Positions 1 through 8,955 of a DNA stretch of 64,000 nt are shown here, in pieces. Position 1 is the first letter of the stretch; the number at the start of each line of letters is the position of its first letter. This DNA is from Meridianimarinicoccus roseus. GTDB taxonomy: Bacteria; Pseudomonadota; Alphaproteobacteria; Rhodobacterales; Rhodobacteraceae. The position numbers and the translations under genes were made by a program. The DNA lies in contig NZ_QGKU01000025.1 of the NCBI RefSeq assembly GCF_003172915.1, forward strand, positions 1-64,000, read 5' to 3'. The notes beneath the pieces were generated by a model, which saw nothing but the letters and a program-made list of their open reading frames with translations, did no database searches and was not told the DNA's origin.

Positions 1-1209
1 TCCGCGCTCCTCTGGGGTCCGCCCGGCACCGGCAAGACCATGCTGGCCGGGGCGCTCGCGGGCACCATGGGCGTGCCGCTGATCGCCACCTCCTACACCG
101 CCTGCCAGGCGGCGGGGCACCTGGGCGACTACCTCGCCGCCATGCACGGCGCCGTGGACGCGGCGATCGCCCGGGCGCCGTCGGTGTTCTTCCTCGACGA
201 GTTCGACAGTTTCGGGCGGCGGAGCACGGGCGATCATGGCGGCCACTATACCCGGCAAGTGGTGAACGACATGTTGCAGCAGCTGACCCGCCTGCACGAC
301 GCGCCGGGCGTCGTCGTGCTGGCCGCGACCAACGCGCCGGAGCTTGTCGACCCCGCGCTGCGCCGCGCCGGGCGGTTCGACCTGACGCTCGAGATCGGCC
401 CGCCCGACCTCGCCGGGCTGCGCGCGATCCTGGCGGCCCATCTCGGCGCGGCGGCCCCGGACGCGAAAGCGCTGATCGAGGCGGCGCGCGCGCTTCTCGG
501 CCAGACCGGCGCCACGGCCGCGGCGGTCGCGCGTGAGGCGCTGGGGCTGGCCCGCGACGACACCGCGCCGATCGGCCCTGCACATCTCGCCGCCGCCACC
601 GCGCGCCACGCGCCCGCACTCCCGCCCGGGGACCTCTGGCGCATGGCGGTCCACGAGGCGGGCCATATCCTGCTGGCCGCCGCCCGCGTCCTGCCGATGC
701 CCAAGCGCGTCACCATCGGCGCCACTGGCGGGGCGGCGGAGCTGCCGATGCCGCGCTTCCTGACGGCCGAGGCGACGCTCGACTGGACGGCGATGCTGCT
801 CGGCGGCCGCGCGGCCGAACACGTGCTGCTCGGCGCGGCCTCTTCGGCGGCGGGCGCCGGAGAGGGCAGCGATCTCGACCGCGCAACCGACCTGCTGGTC
901 CGGATGGAGCTGGAATGGGGCCTCGGCGATTGCGGCCTGCTGCACGCCCCGGTCCCGCCGGACCGCCGCGCCTGGCTGCCGGACGCCCTGCGCCACAAGG
1001 TCAGCGTGCTCCTGCATGAGGCCGAGGACATCGCGCTCGATGCATTGATCGCGCACAAGACGCACCTCGCCCGCATCGCCAAGGCCCTCGCCACCGAGCG
1101 CAGCCTCGACCGGGCCGACCTCCAGAAACTGCTGCGGGACTTCGACCCGACCCCGCCGCCGGAGCCGGAGCTGGAAAGGCGCAATGCCACCGTCGTCCCG
1201 CTCAGGTAA
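1..1209 (+). CDS. FtsH-like AAA+ ATPase with M41-type zinc protease domain (5' end cut by window)
   Basis: The reading frame is open from base 1 and ends at TAA 1207-1209, giving 402 visible residues of a longer protein. Walker A GPPGTGKT lies at visible residues 6-13 and Walker B FFLDEFD at 63-69. The second region of homology (DPALRRAGRFD) follows. The C-terminal half has the zinc protease motif HEAGH (residues 218-222), and the later SDLDRAT motif supplies a plausible third ligand (Asp291). This is the domain order of FtsH, an ATP-driven protease that degrades unneeded proteins. The C-terminal domain is more divergent than housekeeping FtsH, so this may be an accessory paralogue. The N-terminus, and any membrane segments, lie outside the window. 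Substrate is unknown. Confidence 0.85.
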   Translation, partial: SALLWGPPGTGKTMLAGALAGTMGVPLIATSYTACQAAGHLGDYLAAMHGAVDAAIARAPSVFFLDEFDSFGRRSTGDHGGHYTRQVVNDMLQQLTRLHDAPGVVVLAATNAPELVDPALRRAGRFDLTLEIGPPDLAGLRAILAAHLGAAAPDAKALIEAARALLGQTGATAAAVAREALGLARDDTAPIGPAHLAAATARHAPALPPGDLWRMAVHEAGHILLAAARVLPMPKRVTIGATGGAAELPMPRFLTAEATLDWTAMLLGGRAAEHVLLGAASSAAGAGEGSDLDRATDLLVRMELEWGLGDCGLLHAPVPPDRRAWLPDALRHKVSVLLHEAEDIALDALIAHKTHLARIAKALATERSLDRADLQKLLRDFDPTPPPEPELERRNATVVPLR

Positions 1210-1581
1210 CAGAACCACCAAACCGCCGCGCCAGGAACACCACACCCCTCGGCGCGGTGAGACCACGAAGCCCTCACATGTCAGGCGAGGCCACCTGTGC
1301 CAAGAGGACGGGAGCCACGAGGACGCGAACCGAACAACGAGCGCGAGCGTGGTCCCAAACCCAAAGACATCCCTTCTCAACGGAAAGACACACCCCGATC
1401 AAGTGCCTTGAATTTCCCTTCTCCGGACGCCAAACCTCGGAGAGTGATCACCACCTTCACGAGTCGCCGACCGCAAGACGTCCGCGGCGCACCCGGCAAA
1501 ACCAGATGGTACCCGAAATGGTACCCGATTGACCAAAAATCAGGAAAACCACAGCATGTACAATGGCTTGGCGAAAGGCGA
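1210..1581. other. Intergenic region, no gene supported
   Basis: No convincing coding frame: the small frames here have no start context or recognisable product. The only structure noted is an 11-bp direct repeat ATGGTACCCGA at 1506-1516 and 1518-1528, just beyond the 3' end of the tRNA gene. Confidence 0.6.
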
Positions 1582-1671
1582 TGGCGGAGCGGGTGGGATT
1601 CGAACCCACGGTACGCTTTCACGCACGGTGGTTTTCAAGACCACTGCCTTCGACCGCTCGGCCACCGCTCC
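1582..1671 (-). tRNA. tRNA-Ser (anticodon UGA)
   Basis: On the minus strand the gene starts GGAGCGG and its acceptor stem pairs with CCGCTCC, followed by discriminator G and an encoded CCA (1582-1584). The anticodon stem GTGGT/ACCAC encloses the loop CTTGAAA, giving anticodon TGA. The T-arm GGGTTCGAATCCC is canonical. The total of 90 nt with a long variable arm is typical of serine tRNAs. It reads UCA and probably other UCN codons. Bacteria often have a single gene for this anticodon, which bears on whether the replicon is dispensable. Confidence 0.95.
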
Positions 1672-2219
1672 GTGACTTGGTGCTAGCCTTTGCGCGCCGC
1701 ACTAGCAAGGGGAGGCGCGCACTGCTGCCGGTGATAGCCCGGCCCTGCGGCTTCTCCGCAGCGCCGCAGCGCACGAACCGAGGACTATCGTCCCGGCTGA
1801 CGGCGCAGCGCCAGAAGCTCAAGGACCACTCCTCGCCCGTCAGGCGAAGAAACCGTTCCAGCCCAGCGTGTCGAGCTGCCGTGGTCCGGGACGCCCAACG
1901 CCGCGCGACCGGCCTGCGGGCCGACGCCTTCGAGCGCAGACCAGGCGAACGCTGCGGCGCTAGCCCCTTGCCGCAAGACGATGGCTCCGCGCCGCCCGAC
2001 GAGAACAGGCCGGAAACCGCTGTCGGCAAAGGGTGCAGGCGACAATCCGCCTTGAAAAGCGGCCGCCTCGTTGCGCTGGCGCCAGCCGACACGCCGCCGT
2101 ATCAGCACTGCCTCGGCACCGGCAGTCCAGCTTCGAGCAACCGGCCCGGCATCGTTCCGCCCTGCGCGTCCCAAAGGCAGCGGCCCCTGTCAGGCGGCAA
2201 GCGGCCGCCTTCACCACTT
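1672..2219. other. Long intergenic stretch, no gene supported
   Basis: About 550 bp lie between the tRNA 5' end and the sit operator region. Several frames are open on both strands, but their translations are rich in Arg, Ala and Pro and match nothing recognisable. The segment GCGCGCC...GGCGCGC (about 1693-1721) can form a hairpin upstream of the tRNA. It may be a decayed gene or a leader region. Confidence 0.45.
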
Positions 2220-2263
2220 TGCGAACCGTTCTCAAAACTCTTGCCAGTTGCGAACCGTTCGCA
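2220..2263 (+). promoter_or_regulatory. Two operator-like palindromes upstream of sitABCD
   Basis: TGCGAACCGTTCGCA at 2249-2263 is a perfect inverted repeat around a central C. A copy differing at one base (TGCGAACCGTTCTCA) lies at 2220-2234, 29 bp upstream. They sit 34-77 bp before the sitA start. sit operons in alphaproteobacteria are normally controlled by the manganese-responsive Fur-family repressor Mur, so these are candidate Mur sites. The identity of the regulator is inference. Confidence 0.6.
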
Positions 2264-2296
2264 TACCTCATGGGCATCTCAACAGCAGGACACACC

Positions 2297-3199
2297 ATGC
2301 TCCGCCGACAGACCCTTCTGGCCACAGCAATTGCCACCCTCGCAACGCTCGTCGGTCCTGCCATGGCTCAGGACCGCTTCAAGGCAGTTACTTCCTTCAC
2401 CGTGCTGGCCGACATGGCCCGCAACGTGGCGGGCGACACCGCCGACGTCGCCTCCATCACCAAACCCGGCGCCGAGATCCACGGCTATGACCCCACACCG
2501 GGCGACATCGTAGCTGCCCTCGACGCCGACCTCGTGCTGTGGAACGGCCTCAACCTGGAGCTGTGGTTCGAACAGTTTCTGCGCAACCTGCGCAACGTGC
2601 CCGCCGCCGTGCTGAGCGACGGCATCGATCCGATCCCGATCGCCAGCGGTGCCTATGAGGGTCTGTCCAACCCCCACGCCTGGATGGGTCGAGACAACGC
2701 CATGACCTACGTGGACAATATCGCCCAAGCCTTCGCGACGCACGACCCGGACAATGCCGCGACCTACATGGCCAATGCCGAGGCCTACAAGACACGCATT
2801 CGCGAGACCCTCGACCCGCTGCGCGACCGGATCGCAGCGCTGCCCGAGGACCGACGTTGGCTGGTCACTTGCGAAGGCGCGTTCAGCTACCTCGCCCGCG
2901 ATTTCGGCCTGAAGGAGTTGTATCTCTGGCCCATGAACGCGGACCAGACCGGCTCGCCGCAACAGGTCCGTGCTGTGATCGACGGGGTGCGCGCAAACAA
3001 CATCCCCGTGGTGTTCTGCGAAAGCACCGTCAGCAGTTCGCCCGCCGAACAGGTCGCCCGCGAAACCGGCGCGCGTTTCGGTGGCGTGCTCTACGTCGAC
3101 AGCCTCAGCGGGCCGGACGGGCTGGTGCCGACCTATCTCGATCTGCTGCGCGTAACCGCTGAAACCATCGCGGACGGGCTGACTGGAGGGTCGCAGTGA
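2297..3199 (+). CDS. sitA: Manganese/iron ABC transporter substrate-binding protein SitA
   Basis: 300 aa. This periplasmic metal-binding protein of the cluster 9 (ZnuA/SitA) type delivers Mn2+ (possibly Fe2+) to the SitCD permease. Residues 1-21 form a signal peptide ending AMA. Likely metal ligands are the His in [11 protein letters not shown], the His in NPHAWM, the Glu in [13 protein letters not shown] and the Asp in YVDSLSG. The frame is open upstream to 2033, but ATG 2297 is chosen because it gives a clean signal peptide and is preceded by AGGA. First gene of sitABCD; its stop overlaps the sitB GTG by 4 bp. Two palindromes upstream suggest metal-dependent repression. Confidence 0.9.
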   Translation: MLRRQTLLATAIATLATLVGPAMAQDRFKAVTSFTVLADMARNVAGDTADVASITKPGAEIHGYDPTPGDIVAALDADLVLWNGLNLELWFEQFLRNLRNVPAAVLSDGIDPIPIASGAYEGLSNPHAWMGRDNAMTYVDNIAQAFATHDPDNAATYMANAEAYKTRIRETLDPLRDRIAALPEDRRWLVTCEGAFSYLARDFGLKELYLWPMNADQTGSPQQVRAVIDGVRANNIPVVFCESTVSSSPAEQVARETGARFGGVLYVDSLSGPDGLVPTYLDLLRVTAETIADGLTGGSQ

Positions 3200-4335
3200 C
3201 CCCCCTGCCCTCCTCTCCGGGCCCGGGCGGCGGGATCAGCGCGCAGGACCTGACAGTCACCTACCGCAATGGGCACACCGCACTGACACGCGCCAGCTTC
3301 GACATCCCGACCGGCACCATCACGGCGCTGGTCGGGGTGAATGGTGCAGGCAAGTCCACGCTCTTCAAGGCGATAATGGGCTTCGTGCCGGCCGCTGCGG
3401 GCACCATTCGCGTGCTCGGCCTGCCGGTGCCGCAGGCGCTGCGGCGCAATCTGGTCGCGTATGTTCCGCAGGCAGAGGAAGTGGACTGGTCCTTTCCGGT
3501 TCTGGTCGAGGACGTGGTGATGATGGGCCGCTACGGGCATATGGGCTTTTTCCGCCGCGCCGGGGCCGCCGACCGCGCCGCGGTGGACGCGGCGCTGGCG
3601 CGCGTGGACATGGCGCCGTTCCGCCACCGCCAGATCGGAGAGTTGTCCGGCGGGCAACGCAAGCGCGTGTTCCTCGCCCGCGCACTGGCACAGGACGCCG
3701 CCGTTATCCTGCTGGACGAACCGTTCACCGGCGTCGATGTGAAAACCGAGGACCAGATCACCGCGCTGCTTCGCGACCTGCGGGCCGAGGGTCGCGTGAT
3801 GCTGGTCTCGACCCACAATCTCGGGTCGGTGCCGGAATTCTGCGACCGCACGGTGCTGGTCAAGGGCACGGTGCTGGCGCATGGCCCGACGGACGAGATA
3901 TTCACGCGCGACAATCTGGAACGCGCCTTCGGCGGTGTGCTGCGCCACTTCACGCTGGGCGGCCAGGATCTGCATGACGATGACGACCCCCGCCGGATCC
4001 GGGTGATCACCGACGACGAACGCCCCTTCGTGACCTATGGCGGAAAACATGCCGGGGCGCTGGTGCCCGACCCGAACGCGCCCACGGTGCGCGACGGGTC
4101 GGGTGCGTCCGCGCCGGACGGTTCGGCCGACACACCCCCCGCCCCGGATGCGCCGGGGTCGGCGACCGGAAGACCCGCTGATCAGCCACGAAGCGGCACC
4201 CCACCGCACGCCGCCGCTGCTGACCCCACAACGCCAGACCCTGTCAGGCCAGACGATGGACCGGCGGACACCGCTGCACGCGGCCCCGCCCCAAACGCTG
4301 TCGAGGCTAGCCAATCCGCGGGGCCACGCCGATGA
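3196..4335 (+). CDS. sitB: Manganese/iron ABC transporter ATP-binding protein SitB, with long Pro/Ala-rich tail
   Basis: 379 aa. ATPase subunit of the Sit metal importer. Walker [10 protein letters not shown], signature LSGGQRKR and Walker [13 protein letters not shown] are intact, followed by the His switch (STHNLGS). GTG start at 3196 overlaps the sitA stop. The conserved SitB C-terminal segment ([18 protein letters not shown]) is present, but it is followed by about 90 extra residues of Pro, Ala, Gly and Asp that look disordered; related proteins are usually near 300 aa. The tail runs to the sitC start, so it may have arisen by loss of an earlier stop. Its function is unknown. Confidence 0.9.
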   Translation: MTPLPSSPGPGGGISAQDLTVTYRNGHTALTRASFDIPTGTITALVGVNGAGKSTLFKAIMGFVPAAAGTIRVLGLPVPQALRRNLVAYVPQAEEVDWSFPVLVEDVVMMGRYGHMGFFRRAGAADRAAVDAALARVDMAPFRHRQIGELSGGQRKRVFLARALAQDAAVILLDEPFTGVDVKTEDQITALLRDLRAEGRVMLVSTHNLGSVPEFCDRTVLVKGTVLAHGPTDEIFTRDNLERAFGGVLRHFTLGGQDLHDDDDPRRIRVITDDERPFVTYGGKHAGALVPDPNAPTVRDGSGASAPDGSADTPPAPDAPGSATGRPADQPRSGTPPHAAAADPTTPDPVRPDDGPADTAARGPAPNAVEASQSAGPRR

Positions 4336-5243
4336 TCGACTTGCTGCTCGAACCCTTCGGCTATGCCTACATGACCAATGCGATGTGGGTGTCGGCGCTG
4401 GTCGGTGGGCTTTGCGCCTTCCTTTCGGCCTACCTCATGCTCAAGGGCTGGTCACTGATCGGCGACGCGCTCAGCCACGCGATCGTGCCGGGCGTTGCGG
4501 GTGCCTACATGCTCGGCCTGCCCTTCGCGGCGGGCGCCTTCCTGTCCGGCGGGCTGGCGGCGGCGGCGATGCTGTTTCTCAACCAGCGCTCCGGGCTGAA
4601 AGAAGATGCGATCATCGGGCTGATCTTTACGTCGTTCTTCGGGCTGGGGCTGTTCATGGTCTCGCTCAACCCGGTGGCGGTGGACCTGCAGGCGATCACG
4701 ATGGGCAACATCCTTGCGATCACGCCCGCGGATACGGTGCAACTGGTGCTGATCGGAACGGTGTCGTTGACGGTGCTTCTGGCCAAGTGGCGCGACCTGA
4801 TGGTCGTCTTCTTCGATGAAACCCATGCCCGCACGATCGGGCTGCGGCCCGGGTTGCTGCGCGGGGTGTTTTTCACACTGCTGGCGGCGGCGACCGTGGC
4901 AGCGATGCAGACCGTGGGGGCGTTTCTGGTGATCGCGCTGGTTGTGACGCCTGGCGCGACGGCCTACCTGCTGTGCGACCGGTTCGGACGGCTGATCGTC
5001 GTCAGCGTGGCGATCGGGGTGGTGACCTGCTTTGTCGGGGCCTATGCCAGCTACTTCCTTGATGGCGCGACCGGCGGGATCATCGTGACGCTGCAGACCC
5101 TGATCTTCCTCGCCGTGTACCTGCTCGCGCCCCGGCACGGCTGGCTCGCAGCCAGGCGCCGCGCGCGCGATGCGCTGCGCGCCCCGGCGCCCGCGTCACC
5201 TTTGGCCGCTGCCACGACCGGCAATGACGGAGCACCGCGATGA
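4332..5243 (+). CDS. sitC: Manganese/iron ABC transporter permease SitC
   Basis: 303 aa hydrophobic permease of the cluster 9 metal transporter family with about eight predicted membrane segments. The early motif [19 protein letters not shown] is characteristic of ZnuB/SitC/SitD permeases. It overlaps sitB and sitD by 4 bp each, so the operon is probably translationally coupled. Together with SitD it should form the inner-membrane channel energised by SitB. The C-terminal 30 residues are an Arg/Ala-rich cytoplasmic tail. Confidence 0.9.
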   Translation: MIDLLLEPFGYAYMTNAMWVSALVGGLCAFLSAYLMLKGWSLIGDALSHAIVPGVAGAYMLGLPFAAGAFLSGGLAAAAMLFLNQRSGLKEDAIIGLIFTSFFGLGLFMVSLNPVAVDLQAITMGNILAITPADTVQLVLIGTVSLTVLLAKWRDLMVVFFDETHARTIGLRPGLLRGVFFTLLAAATVAAMQTVGAFLVIALVVTPGATAYLLCDRFGRLIVVSVAIGVVTCFVGAYASYFLDGATGGIIVTLQTLIFLAVYLLAPRHGWLAARRRARDALRAPAPASPLAAATTGNDGAPR

Positions 5244-6073
5244 TCGACGCTGCGCTGCTGCCGTTTCAACTGCCCTTCATGCAGAACGCCTTCGCGATCT
5301 GTGCGCTGATCGCGCCGCCGCTGGCGCTGCTGTCGTGCTTTCTCGTGCTCAAGGGCTGGTCGCTGATGGGCGACGCGGTCAGCCACGCCGTGCTGCCTGG
5401 CATCGTGCTGGCATGGCTCGCCGGTCTGCCGCTGATCGTCGGTGCGTTCGGCGCGGGCATGGTCTGTGCGTTGCTCACGGGCGCGCTCGAACGCAACAGC
5501 CGTCTCAAGCAGGACACGGTGATGGGCGTGGTATTCTCGGGCATGTTCGCGCTGGGGATCATCCTGTTCGTGGCGTTTCCCAGCGACCGGCACCTGAACC
5601 ACATCCTGTTCGGCAACATGCTGGGGATCGGACCGCAGGATCTTTGGACGTCTGGGCTGATCGCGCTGGCGGTCACCGCAGGGCTGTTGGCGAAATGGCG
5701 CGACCTGCTGCTGCACGCCTTCGATCCGGCACAGGCGCGCGCCAGTGGGCTGCGCACCGGCTGGCTGCACTACGGTCTGCTCACTGCGCTTTCGATGACC
5801 ATCGTCGCGACGCTGTCCTCGGTCGGGCTGATCCTCGCCATCGCGCTCCTGATCTCGCCCGGCGCCATCGCCTTCCTGCTGACCCGGCGGTTCGATCGGA
5901 TGCTGCTCGTGGCGGTGGGTGTGACCTTCAGCGCCAGCATGGGCGGCACCTATGCCAGTTTCTTCCTCGACAGCGCGCCCGCGCCGACCATCGTTCTGGT
6001 GCTCACGGCGGTGTTCTGCGCAGCCTTCGCGCGCCGCCTGCAGCAGGTCCGCCGTGCCACACAGCAGGGCTGA
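5240..6073 (+). CDS. sitD: Manganese/iron ABC transporter permease SitD
   Basis: 277 aa second permease, homologous to SitC (shared LKGWSLMGDAVSHAVLPG motif near residue 40) and with the same hydrophobic pattern. It is the last gene of sitABCD. Only 54 bp separate its stop from the convergent stop of the glycosyl-phosphotransferase gene, and no clear terminator is visible there. Two different permease subunits are the norm for Sit systems. Confidence 0.9.
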   Translation: MIDAALLPFQLPFMQNAFAICALIAPPLALLSCFLVLKGWSLMGDAVSHAVLPGIVLAWLAGLPLIVGAFGAGMVCALLTGALERNSRLKQDTVMGVVFSGMFALGIILFVAFPSDRHLNHILFGNMLGIGPQDLWTSGLIALAVTAGLLAKWRDLLLHAFDPAQARASGLRTGWLHYGLLTALSMTIVATLSSVGLILAIALLISPGAIAFLLTRRFDRMLLVAVGVTFSASMGGTYASFFLDSAPAPTIVLVLTAVFCAAFARRLQQVRRATQQG

Positions 6074-6127
6074 CACCCTGACCGCAACCCCGCTCCGGCA
6101 CGGCGCACCCGCACAGTCCGGCAAGTC

Positions 6128-7546
6128 TCAATAAGCGCGCCGCGTATCCAGAAGGCTGACCGGCGTGCGCAGCAAGATCGCGAGATCGAACCAGATCGAC
6201 CAGTTCTCGATGTAGAACAGGTCATGGGCAAACCGCGCGCGCAGGCTGTCAGGGTCATCCACCTCGCCGCGCCAGCCGTTTACCTGTGCCCAACCGGTAA
6301 TCCCGGGCGGCAGTCGGTGGCGCGCCGAATAGCCATCGACGATCCTGTCGAACGCCTCCTGCCGCGACGACCGCGCCGCCACCGCATGGGGCCTTGGCCC
6401 GACCAGAGACAGCGTCCCGCCCAGCACGTTGAACAGCTGCGGCAGTTCGTCGATGGACGTCTTGCGCAACAACCGCCCGACCCGCGTCACACGCGCGTCG
6501 CCCCGCACCACGACCCGCACCGCTGCCGCGTCCGCCTTATCGTGATACATCGACCGGAACTTCCACACCCGGATCGGCCGGTCGTTGAACCCGTGCCGGT
6601 CCTGCCGAAAGAACACCGGGCCGGGGCTGTCCAGCCGCACCGCAATCGCCGCCACGAGCATTACCGGCGCCAGCAGCACAAGCAGCAGCCCGCCCAACAG
6701 AAGGTCGAAGGCACGCTTGGCCACACGTCGCTCGGGCTGAAAACTTGCAGGCAGCAGCGCGCTCAGCCCCTCGGGAGTGTCCCGAAACCCGAAATCCCGG
6801 CTGAAGGCCGACAGGTGCACCGGCACCGGCAGCACCCTGAGCCGGTCCAACAGCGTCGCGATCCGCGCTTCCGCCTCTGGCGGCAGGGTGACGATGATCA
6901 GGTCCACCTCCGCCGCGCGGCAGAACCCGACCAGTTCATCGAACCGCCCGATCTTCGGCACGTCCAGCACCACATCAGGCGCGCGGTCCCCGCCCCGGTC
7001 ATCGAAGATACCGCAGATCCGGATGTCATTGCCCGCGCGGCTGGCAAGCCCGCGGATCAATGCCGCGGCACCCGCGCCGCCGCCGACCAGAACCGCGCGC
7101 CGCTCGGTCAGGCCCTGATCAACCGCCCAACCCACCGACGCGGCAAAGCCCAGCCGCAGCAGCAGTACAACCGGAATGCAGCCTGCGGCGATCGTGAAAC
7201 CCGGCGCGCCCGACACCTGCGCAACCGCAGCGGCACCGGCCAGCGCGCCGAGCACCGGCGGCAGACCTGCCCGCAGGCGCAACAGCCGCCCCATACCATA
7301 GGCCCGGCCCATCGCCGCGAGCGGCACCGCCCAGCCTGCAATCAGCACCGCCCAGCCCGTCGCTGGAACGGCGGAAAAGCCCGGCACCACTGCGAACTGT
7401 ACAAACCAGGCCGCCAGCACCAGCACAGCCGCCTCGGCGCCCGCCGCCAGCAGCGCGATGCGCACCGGCGCCAGTGACGGCCTGCGCAGCCGCCAGGCGA
7501 CAATGCGGGCCGCCTCCGTCATCGCGTGTTCCAAGATCACCTCCAA
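6128..7546 (-). CDS. Polyprenyl glycosylphosphotransferase (WcaJ/ExoY-type sugar transferase)
   Basis: 472 aa. Enzymes of this family move a sugar-1-phosphate from a nucleotide sugar onto undecaprenyl phosphate, the first step of exopolysaccharide or O-unit assembly. The N-terminus has several membrane segments, followed by a Rossmann-like domain (VLVGGGAGAAALIRG) and one further membrane helix. The C-terminal catalytic domain carries KRAFDLLLGG, the SPGPVFFRQDR stretch, WKFRSMY, the acidic KTSIDELPQLFNVL and the LVGPRPH motif. No other glycosyltransferase or polymer gene is nearby, so its polymer cannot be named. ATG 7522 is an alternative start. Confidence 0.9.
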   Translation of the reverse strand: MEVILEHAMTEAARIVAWRLRRPSLAPVRIALLAAGAEAAVLVLAAWFVQFAVVPGFSAVPATGWAVLIAGWAVPLAAMGRAYGMGRLLRLRAGLPPVLGALAGAAAVAQVSGAPGFTIAAGCIPVVLLLRLGFAASVGWAVDQGLTERRAVLVGGGAGAAALIRGLASRAGNDIRICGIFDDRGGDRAPDVVLDVPKIGRFDELVGFCRAAEVDLIIVTLPPEAEARIATLLDRLRVLPVPVHLSAFSRDFGFRDTPEGLSALLPASFQPERRVAKRAFDLLLGGLLLVLLAPVMLVAAIAVRLDSPGPVFFRQDRHGFNDRPIRVWKFRSMYHDKADAAAVRVVVRGDARVTRVGRLLRKTSIDELPQLFNVLGGTLSLVGPRPHAVAARSSRQEAFDRIVDGYSARHRLPPGITGWAQVNGWRGEVDDPDSLRARFAHDLFYIENWSIWFDLAILLRTPVSLLDTRRAY

Positions 7547-7674
7547 GCCCTAGCGAGCCGCAGCCTAGCGGCCGGTCGTTAAGGCTTGGTTGCCGGACGG
7601 CGAGCACCGGAGGAGAGTTTCACTTCAACGCGCTCCAACCCCGGCGCGCAAAATCGGCCATCTTTGCGCAGCAC

Positions 7675-8955
7675 TCAGAGCCCATCGAAAAGCCCGGGCT
7701 GCATCTCTTCCCAGAAGCTGAAGATCGCTCGCGCGTTCAAGGCCGATCCCCAGCCAAAACGGGTGAAGTCCTCGCGCTCCAGGGGGTCGCGCAACCCGGC
7801 CAAGAAAAGCCGCTTGTCGGCGTCGCGCTGGGTCGGCGTGCGCGCCGCCGCCGCGTCGCGGACCCGCGCCATGCGGGCCGCCCGGCCGCGGCGCTCCTCG
7901 GCCAGCGCGGCCTCGCGCTCGGCCTCTGCGCGCTCGCGTGCCTCTTGCGCCGCACTGCGCCCCGGGTCCGGAACCCGAGCGGGCTCAGGCACCGGCTCTG
8001 GCTCCGCAGCTGTGAATCCGTCCCGGATTGCCGCCGTGAGGTAACGCACCGGGCTTTTCACATGCGACTGGCGGCCGACATAGGCCAGCTTCTCGGCGAC
8101 ATAGGCTTCGCCGTGCTCGGCGATCCACTGGCGCGCCAGCCTATCGCTCACGCCCAGCCCGCGCAGACTGTCATAGACCGCGCCCTGCCGCACTGCACCT
8201 CCATCATCCATGTCGATCATCGCAAGCTGCGGGTTCTGGCGGATACGGAACCTTATATCCGTGACCGTCCGTCCCATCTTGCGCATCTCCGGCGTCACGA
8301 TGATGTTGCTGGTGCGGTTCACCTCGGCCACGGCGGGCTTTATGATCTTGGCGTTCAGGTGCTTGTAAGTCTCGTAGTAATCCGATCCGTCCACACCCAT
8401 CAGTCGGCGGAACAGTCCCAGATCCCACCAGCCTGTGCTGCCCGTGCGCACGAACCGATAGCAATTCTCGTAAAGCGCAAGGGCATGACCGCTCGCGAAA
8501 CGACGCTGGATGTTCAGGTTGATCAGCGCGAAAACCTTCGGGTCGTGCAGCTTGGCCGCCAGCGCGGGCGAGTAGGCATACTCGCACACCCCGCCCTTCA
8601 GCTTGGCATAGGACAGCAGCGCCGAGATCCCCCATTCCTGCTGCCCGTCCTCGCCCAACATGTCCCACTCGGCGACCGTTTCGGCCAGCCCGCGCAGGCT
8701 GGCCTTCAGAGTGTCCATGTCGTTCGAATTGTAACCGATCATCAGGCACAGTGTGCGCGCATCGATCCGGTGGGTCGGTTGCGTGGCCAGCGCGTCATAG
8801 GCATTGAGCAGCAGAACATTGCTCAGTTTGCGCTGCAACAGCGTCAGTTTGCCGGATACGTGGATCGCGGCCACGTTCTTCTTCACAGACGCACGGCGCA
8901 ATGGCCCTGTCAGTCTGTCGGCGGGGATATCCCCCGCGATCGCTTCGCCCGGCAT
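7675..8955 (-). CDS. Rep_3-family (RepB-type) replication initiator protein
   Basis: 426 aa. Rep_3 initiators bind iterons through two winged-helix domains and open the origin. Diagnostic stretches include the N-terminal VSGKLTLLQRKLSNVLLLNA and the STGWWDLGLFRRLMG and INLNIQRRFASGHALALYENC segments that follow. The last 110 residues form an Arg/Ala/Glu-rich probable helix and a FTRFGWGSALNA motif, beyond the usual family core. It is transcribed away from parA, with the iteron block and AT-rich DNA between them, so RepB probably regulates its own promoter. Assignment rests on recognised sequence pattern, not a search. Confidence 0.85.
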   Translation of the reverse strand: MPGEAIAGDIPADRLTGPLRRASVKKNVAAIHVSGKLTLLQRKLSNVLLLNAYDALATQPTHRIDARTLCLMIGYNSNDMDTLKASLRGLAETVAEWDMLGEDGQQEWGISALLSYAKLKGGVCEYAYSPALAAKLHDPKVFALINLNIQRRFASGHALALYENCYRFVRTGSTGWWDLGLFRRLMGVDGSDYYETYKHLNAKIIKPAVAEVNRTSNIIVTPEMRKMGRTVTDIRFRIRQNPQLAMIDMDDGGAVRQGAVYDSLRGLGVSDRLARQWIAEHGEAYVAEKLAYVGRQSHVKSPVRYLTAAIRDGFTAAEPEPVPEPARVPDPGRSAAQEARERAEAEREAALAEERRGRAARMARVRDAAAARTPTQRDADKRLFLAGLRDPLEREDFTRFGWGSALNARAIFSFWEEMQPGLFDGL

